Part shown: positions 46,550 through 54,789 of the stretch, piece after piece | Layout of the letters: each line of letters begins with the position of its first letter | Numbering within the stretch: position 1 is the first letter of the stretch | Source: an uncultured Draconibacterium sp. | Lineage (GTDB): Bacteria > Bacteroidota > Bacteroidia > Bacteroidales > Prolixibacteraceae | NCBI RefSeq assembly: GCF_913060805.1 | Contig: NZ_CAJXTC010000008.1 | Location: 1 to 64,000 of the forward strand | Reading direction: 5' to 3' | Length of the DNA stretch: 64,000 bases | The notes under the pieces: generated by a model | Databases searched by the model: none | The model's input: only the letters and a program-made list of their open reading frames with translations | What the model was told of the DNA's origin: nothing | Program-made: the position numbers and the translations under genes

Positions 46550-47686
46550 TTACTTTAAAATGTTATTCATAAACTCATTTTTTGCTTTAAGGTGACTAAA
46601 TTTTAATGGTGGCATATCTTTTCTTATTCCTTTCTGTATATGAAAATCAATGAAATTTGGTCCATCAATGTTTAAAAATGAGGTAATCGTTGTAATCAAT
46701 TCCTGCTTTTTGGCGATATATGAATCTAATGTATTTTTATATCCGCAATTCTTGGCAATTTCTGTTAGGTTTATCATCTGACCTGCAGATTTTTGCCCAC
46801 CAACAGATTCATGAACACCGTTGTTTAATACAATGTGTAACAAATTTTTTGGGCTTACTTTGCCCATGGTGGTCATTGCTCCTAGATGCATAATTGTTGA
46901 CGAATCTCCATCAATACAAACAACTAACCTATCTTTATTTGCTATAGCTAAACCTAAGGCAATTGAAGAAGTGTGTCCCATAGCTCCTACATTTAAGAAA
47001 TCGTGTTTATGCGATTGGCCCAGAATATTTCTTACTTCAAATAACTCTCTGGTCGAGCGCCCCGTAGAAGCCACAAAGAGCGTGTTTTTAGGAACATTTT
47101 CAACAACAACTTTAATGGCATCCTCTCTTGATAATTCATATCTATCATCTTTATTAAAACCAGATTTCTCCGCTTTATGGAATACCCCCTTTCGTGCAAT
47201 TAATGCAACTGGATGACTGGTTTTTCTAGCTGTATCAACAGCCCACTTTAAATCTTCGATAGCCTTGTCATCATCATTTTCAACAACTTTGCATTGCACT
47301 CCCATAGCCTCTAATGAGGTAATTGTCAATTCTCCTTGTTTTGTATGCTGTGGATGATCTTTTATACCAGGTTCACCTCTCCATCCTATCAGTAGGATCA
47401 TCGGAATAGAATAAACATTTTTTTCGGTTAAAGAGAGTAGGGGATTAACGCAATTTCCTATTCCCGAGTTTTGCATGTATACAAATGGTATGGTATTAGT
47501 CGAAACATGGTATCCAGCAGCTAAACCGATCGAGTTTCCTTCATTTGCTGCTATTACATGTTTGTCCTTATCCCAACTCTCTTCTATATTTAAACAAAAG
47601 TCATTTAAAAGTGTATCTGGGACACCGGTTATAAATTCAATTCCTTGAACTCTAAGTTCTGATATAAATTTTCGGATATCTATCAT
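46550..47686 (-). CDS. Phosphonopyruvate decarboxylase-like TPP enzyme
   Basis: This 378-aa thiamine-diphosphate enzyme resembles AepY/Ppd and the sulfopyruvate decarboxylases. GIEFITGVPDTLLNDFC opens the PYR domain. HVIAANEGNSIGLAAGYH contains the catalytic glutamate. PFVYMQNSGIGNCVNPLLSL and GWRGEPGIKDHPQH are strong family signatures. The PP domain has VVCIDGDSSTIMHLGAMTTM and HIVLNNGVHESVGGQ (GDG...NN motif). In phosphonate pathways it converts phosphonopyruvate to phosphonoacetaldehyde. No PEP mutase is encoded in this window, so another 3-acidic 2-oxoacid may be the substrate. Confidence 0.87.
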   Translation of the reverse strand: MIDIRKFISELRVQGIEFITGVPDTLLNDFCLNIEESWDKDKHVIAANEGNSIGLAAGYHVSTNTIPFVYMQNSGIGNCVNPLLSLTEKNVYSIPMILLIGWRGEPGIKDHPQHTKQGELTITSLEAMGVQCKVVENDDDKAIEDLKWAVDTARKTSHPVALIARKGVFHKAEKSGFNKDDRYELSREDAIKVVVENVPKNTLFVASTGRSTRELFEVRNILGQSHKHDFLNVGAMGHTSSIALGLAIANKDRLVVCIDGDSSTIMHLGAMTTMGKVSPKNLLHIVLNNGVHESVGGQKSAGQMINLTEIAKNCGYKNTLDSYIAKKQELITTITSFLNIDGPNFIDFHIQKGIRKDMPPLKFSHLKAKNEFMNNILK

Positions 47687-47705
47687 GTGTTTTTCGTGTT
47701 AAAGT

Positions 47706-49049
47706 TTAAAGCGTAAATATTGAATTGTCATTTATACTTTGATTCCAAATATTATTGAGCTGACTCTTTATGATATCTTGATCTACTAGACCATATTCAG
47801 AAAGTGATATAAATTTATCAGATATTTCTTTATCGCTTAAGGGGTTTTCTGGTTCTCCTTTGGCAAACTCAATAAATTCTGATAACGTTTGGCCACTATT
47901 TAATGTAACCTCAACAAATGCAACACTTTTTTGTGGAAATAATTGAGTGTATTCTTCTTTTGCAATTACCGTAATTTTTGATGTCAATGTTTTTATATCG
48001 GTATTTTCAATGTTGCTTTCCGAGAATTGATTGATGTCAGCTTTCCCAATAACAAATGCTAACGCAAAACTAAAAGGTATGCTCATTTTTGCAGAGGAAA
48101 CATTTGGCAACTTAGTATGGTCATGTTTGTAAACGGCCCAATAATATGTTTCTATCTTTACACTTAGGATATCTTCAGTATTTATATTTTTTCGAAGCTT
48201 AATGGCTGCATCTATACTTGGATGAGTGTAACGACATGAAGCATAAGGCTTATAGTAAGCTCTTTCTACACCAAATTTATCTTCCACTTTTTCAAATAAA
48301 ACCTCAGTATTGTATTCTTTAGACATTAAAGCGAACCATCCCCTTTCTCCTCCAAGAACATCTTCAGGGCCTTTAAATCCAGATAATGAACTGTAAGCGG
48401 CGATCAGACCATTGTTTGATGCTTTCGCTACATTAAATGGTTTTAACTCTGAATCGTCTTCTAATACTTTTAAAGTACCGTATGAAGATAATGCTGCCGT
48501 TGAGAAAGCATGTTTTAATTGTGTACGATCAAGGTCAAGAGCAATTGCAATTGATATTGCTGCCCCAATAGTTCCGCATGTGCCGGTGGCATGATAGCCA
48601 ATAGATTTATGAGATGGTTGAATCGCATCTGCTAACCTGACTGCCACTTCATATCCAATAATACCAGCGATTATAAACTTTGAAATACATACTGAATGTT
48701 TTTCGACAATTGGCAGTAATGCTGAAAAGACAGGGGCTCCTGGATGAATAATCCCAGATATTACTCCGTCATCTAATTCTGCTATGTGACTATTTAATCC
48801 ATTAACATATGATGCTGTATTTACATCAACTTTTTGCGAAGAACCTAACAGTGTGCAGTCATTACCATTGCTATTCGCTAAGTCTAGATATCGATTAGCT
48901 TTTGTCTTATTCATTTTTGCTCCAGCATATGTCGCACCTAAATAGTCTATAAAGCATCTTTTAAAACAATGTATGGTGTTGCTAGTGAAGTTAGTTTGTT
49001 TTAAAGAAATTATTTCATCAATGAATAAATTTGTAATATTTTTCTCCAT
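47706..49049 (-). CDS. MmgE/PrpD family dehydratase, epimerase or decarboxylase
   Basis: This 447-residue member of the MmgE/PrpD family includes 2-methylcitrate dehydratase, cis-aconitate decarboxylase and iminodisuccinate epimerase among its relatives. Signatures include GLNSHIAELDDGVISGIIHP and GAPVFSALLPIV, GYHATGTCGTIGAAISIAIA, KPYASCRYTHPSIDAAIKLR (the conserved K-P-Y-x-x-C-R-x-T-H-P block), and FAKGEPENPLSDKEISDKF. All major blocks are present, so it appears active. It lies 1 bp from the reductase gene and 19 bp from the decarboxylase gene. The likely substrate is a di- or tricarboxylic acid; which one is unknown. Confidence 0.87.
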   Translation of the reverse strand: MEKNITNLFIDEIISLKQTNFTSNTIHCFKRCFIDYLGATYAGAKMNKTKANRYLDLANSNGNDCTLLGSSQKVDVNTASYVNGLNSHIAELDDGVISGIIHPGAPVFSALLPIVEKHSVCISKFIIAGIIGYEVAVRLADAIQPSHKSIGYHATGTCGTIGAAISIAIALDLDRTQLKHAFSTAALSSYGTLKVLEDDSELKPFNVAKASNNGLIAAYSSLSGFKGPEDVLGGERGWFALMSKEYNTEVLFEKVEDKFGVERAYYKPYASCRYTHPSIDAAIKLRKNINTEDILSVKIETYYWAVYKHDHTKLPNVSSAKMSIPFSFALAFVIGKADINQFSESNIENTDIKTLTSKITVIAKEEYTQLFPQKSVAFVEVTLNSGQTLSEFIEFAKGEPENPLSDKEISDKFISLSEYGLVDQDIIKSQLNNIWNQSINDNSIFTL

Positions 49050-49050
49050 T

Positions 49051-50001
49051 TTAAAGTTTGGTAAAATATTTATAATAATCAGGACTGTCTAAAATTACTT
49101 TTGACCATGCTTCATCAAATGCATTTTTGATTTCTTCTGGCAGTTCTGGTTGAGTTGCTGCTTGAATGTTTTTTTGCAGTTGGGGCAAATTTGAAGCTCC
49201 AATTATAATTCCATCACCATATTCTGAATTTAATTCGGAATGGTTTACTAACCAACGATATGCTGCTTCAGCCAATGCGATATCAAAAATGTCACATTGT
49301 TTCTTTAAAAGGTTAACAGCATTGAAATAATTTTCTTTCCAATATCTATTTCGATAGCTTTTAAGACGAGCAAAGCGTCCAGGTTGAGGTTTTTCATTAA
49401 AGTTTAAATGTTTTCCTGTCAACATACCTCCTGCAAGTGGATTAAAAGCATAAAACCTCATTCCTAATTTGCGCAAAGCAGGAAATAGTTCTGGTTCAAC
49501 ATTTCGGCACAAACCATTGTACATGCCTTGGTAAATTGAAGGTTTAGGACAACCAATTTTCTCACATAAATGCCATATGTCTACAACCATCCAAGATGGG
49601 AAATTGCTTAATCCCAATTCCTTAAATTTTCCGCTTTCATATAATACAGCACATTTTTCGAGTGCTTTTTCAACTGGTGTAACATTGTCGGGAAAATGAA
49701 AATATAAGATGTCAACTGAGTTGCGATTCATTCTACGCAATGATTCATTGAATTGCAAGTCTATAGCATCTCCGTCAAGTTTACCCGTAATACGTGGGTG
49801 TACTTTCGTTGCAATGGAGTACTTTTCTTTAGGTATATTATTTAGATACGAACCTAAAATTTTCTCAGTTTCGCCGTTGTTATATACAAATGCAGAATCA
49901 AGCTCTTTGTTTCCTGTTGATAAAAAAATATCAACCATTTTCTGACTTGTGGTTAAATCAACTTGTGGGCCAAAAGTCATTGTGCCGAATATCAATTTCA
50001 T
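49051..50001 (-). CDS. Aldo/keto reductase, AKR7-like
   Basis: This 316-aa NAD(P)H-dependent reductase opens MKLIFGTMTFGPQVDLTTSQ and has the catalytic tetrad visible in ELDSAFVYNNGETEKILG (Asp, Tyr), SIATKVHPR (Lys) and VDILYFHFPDNVTP (His). FYAFNPLAGGMLTGKHL and the C-terminal GIIIGASNLPQLQKNI (cofactor site) are typical. The opening resembles AKR7 enzymes, which reduce succinic semialdehyde and dialdehydes. A semialdehyde made by the neighbouring decarboxylase is therefore an attractive substrate. That link is an inference from adjacency. Confidence 0.88.
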   Translation of the reverse strand: MKLIFGTMTFGPQVDLTTSQKMVDIFLSTGNKELDSAFVYNNGETEKILGSYLNNIPKEKYSIATKVHPRITGKLDGDAIDLQFNESLRRMNRNSVDILYFHFPDNVTPVEKALEKCAVLYESGKFKELGLSNFPSWMVVDIWHLCEKIGCPKPSIYQGMYNGLCRNVEPELFPALRKLGMRFYAFNPLAGGMLTGKHLNFNEKPQPGRFARLKSYRNRYWKENYFNAVNLLKKQCDIFDIALAEAAYRWLVNHSELNSEYGDGIIIGASNLPQLQKNIQAATQPELPEEIKNAFDEAWSKVILDSPDYYKYFTKL

Positions 50002-50102
50002 GCTTTGTAATTGTAATGTTTCATTTGTAATCGTTCAAGCATGTGTTTAATCATACCCTTAAATGGTAATTTTGCACATGTTTGTTTTTTCTTGTTTTAG
50101 TG

Positions 50103-51245
50103 TTATCCTGCAATTATTTTTAAGTATGAGAGGTCATTCTCTATAACACCATATGCATTTGCTCTTGATATTGTTTGGTTCGCCCAACTGCGGTGTGGGT
50201 TTATTTCATTCATTTTATTTGATTGAGCACTTTTTATTACTCCACCTTCAGAGTTTATAATTTGCATCGCATCTTCATAAGCCTCTTGAGTTACGCATTG
50301 CATTGCATTCACAAATCGCGCGTGGGAAGGATGAATAATCGTTTTACCAACAAATCCGTTGGCTTTATCAATAATAACTTCTCGGAGTAAGCCATCTATG
50401 GCATCATTTAATATTGGCGTTCTATTGGTTAACGATCTGTGGATATCATCGTTAAGAAATTTTCTAATATTATCTGCTTTATATGCTAAGAAGTATTCCC
50501 AAACAGGTGCCGAAATTAAATAATCGTCTTCAGCACGATTAAAAAAATTAAGGATGTCGGCCAAACAATCTCTTACGGTAAGGATGTCGTAGATAGAATA
50601 GTTAATTCCCCTTCTTACTCCGAATAGGGATGAAAAGTCGGTACCTCCAACTCTTATATTCAGTATTTGCTCTTTAAACGGGTATAAAATATCTTTTAAC
50701 GCTTTCAATTCTTCTCTTCGGGATTCTTGATAAGCTATAGTTTTTCCTTCAAGAATTGGCATGCTATATAGCTTGGCATCATGTTTTCTGGATAGGAATT
50801 CAACTTCTTTTAGGTATTCAATTGCATTTTGACTATAAAATTTTGGGAATACAAAGCCTGTTAAGATTCTTATCTGTTTTCGTGATATTTGTTGCGAAAA
50901 ATGCTGAAATTGACCAAGATCTCTAATTCTGATAAATATCAAGGGAATATCACCAATTGAGAGCAGCTTATTCTCTACTGCCTCTCCAATTTTTTCAAGA
51001 TGATGAATAATATTTTTTTCTGCAGTAATTAAATCCGATTCCTGAATAGCATCTTCCAGACACATTACCATGGAAGTAATGTCAACAAGTTCTTTGTTTA
51101 ATATTTTAGACAGAATATCTTTTGTTCCTGGCATGTACAATGTAGCCCCCAAACAATATTGTAGGAAATTTCGTTCTGTATTTTTGTCAAATTCAACTGG
51201 CTCCTTAACAAAATTGTAATTTTTGTTGTAACGATGGTGTCTCAT
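50103..51245 (-). CDS. CitE-like HpcH/HpaI aldolase/citrate lyase family protein
   Basis: This 380-aa TIM-barrel protein of the citrate lyase beta / malyl-CoA lyase superfamily opens YCLGATLYMPGTKDILSKIL and has SMVMCLEDAIQESDLITAEK, PLIFIRIRDLGQF (substrate Arg), YSMPILEGKTIAY (metal Glu) and RVGGTDFSSLFGVRRG (metal Asp). VGKTIIHPSHARFVNAM is the late conserved block. The LGATLYMPGT and CLEDAI arrangement looks close to the subgroup found in tellurite-resistance-associated metabolite operons. The usual reaction class is C-C bond cleavage or formation on a 2-oxo/3-hydroxy acid or CoA thioester. A 101-bp gap separates it from the reductase gene. Confidence 0.85.
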   Translation of the reverse strand: MRHHRYNKNYNFVKEPVEFDKNTERNFLQYCLGATLYMPGTKDILSKILNKELVDITSMVMCLEDAIQESDLITAEKNIIHHLEKIGEAVENKLLSIGDIPLIFIRIRDLGQFQHFSQQISRKQIRILTGFVFPKFYSQNAIEYLKEVEFLSRKHDAKLYSMPILEGKTIAYQESRREELKALKDILYPFKEQILNIRVGGTDFSSLFGVRRGINYSIYDILTVRDCLADILNFFNRAEDDYLISAPVWEYFLAYKADNIRKFLNDDIHRSLTNRTPILNDAIDGLLREVIIDKANGFVGKTIIHPSHARFVNAMQCVTQEAYEDAMQIINSEGGVIKSAQSNKMNEINPHRSWANQTISRANAYGVIENDLSYLKIIAG

Positions 51246-51262
51246 AGTTTTAAGTTTGGGAT

Positions 51263-52177
51263 CTATTTAATTGAACCTTTTTTCGAACCCTTTGCTTCAG
51301 GGTAATACTGATCGATGACTCTTTTCACTAAACTAACCTGTTTGGCACGTTGCTTTGCCTCGGTTGCTGTAGTGTTCCAACCATGTGTTTTTGCTACAGA
51401 ACCACCGGTTTTAAGGAAGACTGGTGCAGTATATTTGATCATATCTGGGACTTCGTAGTGGCGTATAAAACCACCTGAAGATGTCGGATTCTCGGTATGT
51501 AGGTCAATTGGAACGTTAATTGCTTGACGTATGGAAGCCAACATTGGTATTTGTAAATCTCTAACTGGATTGATAGAATCTGCACCTAAGATTTCCAGTA
51601 ATTTTGCTGAACATGGATTCCCGTGTCCGGTATGAGCAGAGATTTTAAATTTTACGTTGGCAGGTAGTTCTCTCTGCTCCCTCATTTGGTTTAAAATCCA
51701 AAGTAAACCTTCATCGTAAAGTAGAAAGGAGTTACAACCCAGCACATTTGCCCTTTTCACATCTTCAATGGCACGAATAATTTGTTCTTGTCCTCGTAGG
51801 CGCAGTCCCATGCGTTGTCCTTCTGCTGTATGTACTGATGCACTGGTATCGTAGGTAGCACGGGGGCCGATGGATAGAACCAAATCTACTTGACCATGTT
51901 TTGCCAAATTTACCATAGCAGATATTTCGTTGTCTGTTAACAACATAATTCCCTTGGTTTGTGTTACCCGATGGATTGTCAGGTTTAAGGTAATTATCTC
52001 GTCAAGCAGTGCTTCCATTGTTGCAGGACCTTGAATTCCTGGTACTTCGAAACGATACTGAGCACTATCAGAAAAACATTTTTCTGAGGGCTGCATATTT
52101 GTTAAGTCACCATCCGGTAATCCTGATTTTGATAAAAACTCTTTAGTGCTTTTCATTGGTATATAAAGATTTGGCAT
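51263..52177 (-). CDS. TIM-barrel protein resembling peptidase U32 family
   Basis: This 304-residue protein was not confidently recognised beyond a U32-like/TIM-barrel appearance. Visible blocks are VLSIGPRATYDTSASVHTAE, QRMGLRLRGQEQIIRAIEDV, NSFLLYDEGLLWILNQMREQ, FKISAHTGHGNPCSAKLLEI, and PIDLHTENPTSSGGFIRHYE with FLKTGGSV. U32-like proteins act in nucleotide or cofactor modification as well as proteolysis, so a peptidase role should not be assumed. The frame overlaps the DegT gene end by 35 bp; an alternative ATG at 52156 reduces this to 14 bp. Its place between a CitE-like lyase and an aminotransferase suggests a metabolic role. Confidence 0.65.
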   Translation of the reverse strand: MPNLYIPMKSTKEFLSKSGLPDGDLTNMQPSEKCFSDSAQYRFEVPGIQGPATMEALLDEIITLNLTIHRVTQTKGIMLLTDNEISAMVNLAKHGQVDLVLSIGPRATYDTSASVHTAEGQRMGLRLRGQEQIIRAIEDVKRANVLGCNSFLLYDEGLLWILNQMREQRELPANVKFKISAHTGHGNPCSAKLLEILGADSINPVRDLQIPMLASIRQAINVPIDLHTENPTSSGGFIRHYEVPDMIKYTAPVFLKTGGSVAKTHGWNTTATEAKQRAKQVSLVKRVIDQYYPEAKGSKKGSIK

Positions 52178-53291
52178 TTAAGTCTATAAGTTGGCAAATT
52201 TTGCAAACTGTTTCTAAAGATAGGTTGGGATATAAAGGCAAGCAGATCACCTGCTCAGCTGTCTGTTGTGCAATTCGTAATTTTTCAGGATTTGCGGATT
52301 CTAATCCCTTATAAATTGGAAATTCACTAATTAGAGGATAAAAATAACGCCTGCCATAGATATTATTTTGCTTTAGTCGTTCGTATAAGTCGTTACGGCT
52401 TATTCCGTATTCTGCTTCGTTAATAAAAATTGGGAAGTATGCATAGTTAGAAGTAGTATCGGAAGGTTGCGATAGAAAAGAAACACCTTTAATTCCTTTT
52501 AATTTTAGTTGATATTGCTCAACAATTGTTTTCCTCTTTTCAACATTTTCTTTGTGGTGTTTTAACTGTAAAATTCCCATGGCTGCCTGTAATTCGTTCA
52601 TTTTCGAATTAATGCCTGGCGCCATCACTTTTATTTCTCCTGCAAAACCAAAATTCTTTAGGAAATCTATTCGTTTTTTGGTCGCCTCATCATGGCAGAC
52701 AATGGCGCCTCCTTCCATGGTATTAAAGACTTTGGTGGCGTGGAAACTTAAAATGGAAAGATCGCCAAAGTTGCAGATACCCTGACCTTTGTGGTTTACT
52801 CCAAAACAGTGGGCTGCATCGTAAATAACTTTCAGTCCATAAATGTCTGCTATATCCTGTATTCGCTCAATTTTGCAGGGATTACCGTAAACATGAACAG
52901 GAAGGATGGCTGTTGTTTTGGGGGTTATGGCTGCTTCTATTTTCTCCGGATCTAGATTGCAAAATTCCTTCTCAATATCAACGAATACAGGTTTTATATT
53001 GTTCCACCACAAACTATGTGTTGTTGCAACAAAACTATATGGGGTTGTAATAACCTCACCGGTAACCTGTAGCACTTGCAAAGCTGTAACTAAAGCTAAG
53101 GTTCCATTCGCAAACAGAGAGATGTATGGAACCCCTAAAAATTCAGCGAGTTCTTTCTCCAATTGTTTATGAAAAGGTCCGTTATTAGTTAGGATTTTAT
53201 TATCCCATATTTGTTGTAGGTAGGGAATAAACTCATCCAATTCAGGTAGTGATGGTTGAGTTACATAGATTGGGTTATCTAATTCTTTCAT
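52143..53291 (-). CDS. DegT/DnrJ/EryC1/StrS family aminotransferase
   Basis: This 382-aa PLP-dependent sugar aminotransferase converts a keto-sugar nucleotide to an amino sugar. Motifs are GPFHKQLEKELAEFLGVPYI, VTALQVLQVTGEVITTPYSF, ILPVHVYGNPCKIERI, VIYDAAHCFGVNHKGQG and LSFHATKVFNTMEGGAIVC, where the Lys after HAT is the PLP lysine. MNELQAAMGILQLKHH is the C-terminal signature. Products in this family are 4-amino-4,6-dideoxy or 3-amino sugars. It is the only amino-sugar-forming enzyme in the locus, and no dehydratase (RmlB/WbpM-like) is encoded nearby. It overlaps the flippase gene by 4 bp. Confidence 0.92.
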   Translation of the reverse strand: MKELDNPIYVTQPSLPELDEFIPYLQQIWDNKILTNNGPFHKQLEKELAEFLGVPYISLFANGTLALVTALQVLQVTGEVITTPYSFVATTHSLWWNNIKPVFVDIEKEFCNLDPEKIEAAITPKTTAILPVHVYGNPCKIERIQDIADIYGLKVIYDAAHCFGVNHKGQGICNFGDLSILSFHATKVFNTMEGGAIVCHDEATKKRIDFLKNFGFAGEIKVMAPGINSKMNELQAAMGILQLKHHKENVEKRKTIVEQYQLKLKGIKGVSFLSQPSDTTSNYAYFPIFINEAEYGISRNDLYERLKQNNIYGRRYFYPLISEFPIYKGLESANPEKLRIAQQTAEQVICLPLYPNLSLETVCKICQLIDLNAKSLYTNEKH

Positions 53292-54739
53292 TTTTTTCTG
53301 TAGGTTGATATTTTCTCAAATACAACAAGTTTTATATATATATAATCTTTAAAGTTTATTATTTCGCATACTAAGAAGACATAAAGAATACCAGTTAATA
53401 TTTGAACAAATAATTGCCAGATAGCGGGGATGTCCAAATATTTACCTACTAAAAAAGTTATGCTTGCCATGGATAAAGCAAGCAAAAATGAAGGGGTAAT
53501 ATCTTTAATTTGTCGAATAAACGAATAGCCAATCATTTTTCCCGACCAGTAGCTGTTGAGATAAAAGGCAATGATTGTATTGACCATCATTCCCAATATC
53601 ATCATTTTTATTCCCCAATAAATCCCAACAAGGATGGTGGGTACTGCCAATGCTTTTTTTATGATCTCAAGTCGCAAAAACAGATCACTTCTTCTCTGTA
53701 CCTGTAACATATTGAGGTTTAAGGCATGTAGGGGGTAAAACATCCCTACAAAACACAACATTTGTAAATAAACAACAGCCGGTAACCATTTCTCTCCAAT
53801 TAAGGCAATGATCATTGGTTTCGCCACTGCTGCCATTCCAAGCATTAGGCAGAAAGTAACCAGCATAGTTATTCGAATAATTTTTTGATAGGCATGTTTT
53901 AATTTTTCTTTATCATTCTGAATACTAGCTAAAACCGGGTAACTTACTCGACTAATAATGTTATTTAAATTTTTTGATGGAAAGGCTTTGAATTGGTCTG
54001 CCCTAGTGTAAAAACCAAGTTCTTTAGCTGCAAAGTACTTACCAATAACAAGAAAATAGATATTTCGATATATGGTATCAATGAGGCCACTTATTAATAG
54101 CTTACTACCAAAAGAAAAAAGTTCGTTAAAGGACTTCTTGCTAAATACTCCTTTTGGTTTCCATTTAGCCCAAATCCATAAAAACATTGAGTTTAATCCA
54201 AATCGCAAAAGAGTTAACGCAACAAGGCTCCAAACGCCGTATCCCAACATTGCCATTATGATAGCGATTGAACCCGAGCCTACTGACGCCACGATGGAAA
54301 CTCGTGTTTGTAGTTTAAAATTAATTTCTTTTGTAAGTATTGTGCGCTGAATAATGCCTATTGCATTGAATACAATTCCAATACCTAAAACCTTTAAAAG
54401 CAATATTAGCTGCGGTTCTTTAAAAAAGAAACTTATTTGAGGAGCAAAAAAGAATAATATTGCGTAAAAGAGAATGCCTATTATCAGATTATAATAAAAG
54501 ACAGTTGAATAGTCTTCTTGGGTACAATTTTTCTTTTGTATTAATGCATTGCTAAAACCACTGTCGACTATAGATTGAGAGACAGCAATAAAAATGGTGA
54601 GCATACCAATTAATCCAAACTCTCTGGGAGATAGAATACGTGCCAGAATTATGCCCACCACAAATTGTACTCCTTGATTGGTAAAACTATCTATAAAACT
54701 CCATAAGAGCCCATTTATAGTTCTTTGTTTAAGTGTCAA
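53288..54739 (-). CDS. Lipopolysaccharide/polysaccharide flippase (Wzx/TuaB-like, copy 2)
   Basis: This 483-aa MOP-superfamily transporter has about 12-14 helices. It opens RTINGLLWSFIDSFTNQGVQ and has ILSPREFGLIGMLTIFIAVS and DSGFSNALIQKKNCTQEDYS, a pattern typical of the WzxC/TuaB-like subgroup. ELGFYTRADQFKAFPSKNLN is the conserved loop. It differs in sequence and subgroup from the flippase at 35660-37147, so the two probably move different lipid-linked units. It lies 50 bp downstream of the second Wzz-like gene and overlaps the DegT gene by 4 bp. Confidence 0.91.
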   Translation of the reverse strand: MTLKQRTINGLLWSFIDSFTNQGVQFVVGIILARILSPREFGLIGMLTIFIAVSQSIVDSGFSNALIQKKNCTQEDYSTVFYYNLIIGILFYAILFFFAPQISFFFKEPQLILLLKVLGIGIVFNAIGIIQRTILTKEINFKLQTRVSIVASVGSGSIAIIMAMLGYGVWSLVALTLLRFGLNSMFLWIWAKWKPKGVFSKKSFNELFSFGSKLLISGLIDTIYRNIYFLVIGKYFAAKELGFYTRADQFKAFPSKNLNNIISRVSYPVLASIQNDKEKLKHAYQKIIRITMLVTFCLMLGMAAVAKPMIIALIGEKWLPAVVYLQMLCFVGMFYPLHALNLNMLQVQRRSDLFLRLEIIKKALAVPTILVGIYWGIKMMILGMMVNTIIAFYLNSYWSGKMIGYSFIRQIKDITPSFLLALSMASITFLVGKYLDIPAIWQLFVQILTGILYVFLVCEIINFKDYIYIKLVVFEKISTYRKK

Positions 54740-54789
54740 TATCTTTGATTTTAATCTAAGCTATCAGATTCTATTTATGAAAATGACGG

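Noticed and set aside
51263-52177. PEP mutase or isocitrate-lyase-type enzyme to complete a phosphonate pathway
   Set aside because: The EDK-x5-NS catalytic signature is absent here and in the CitE-like protein.
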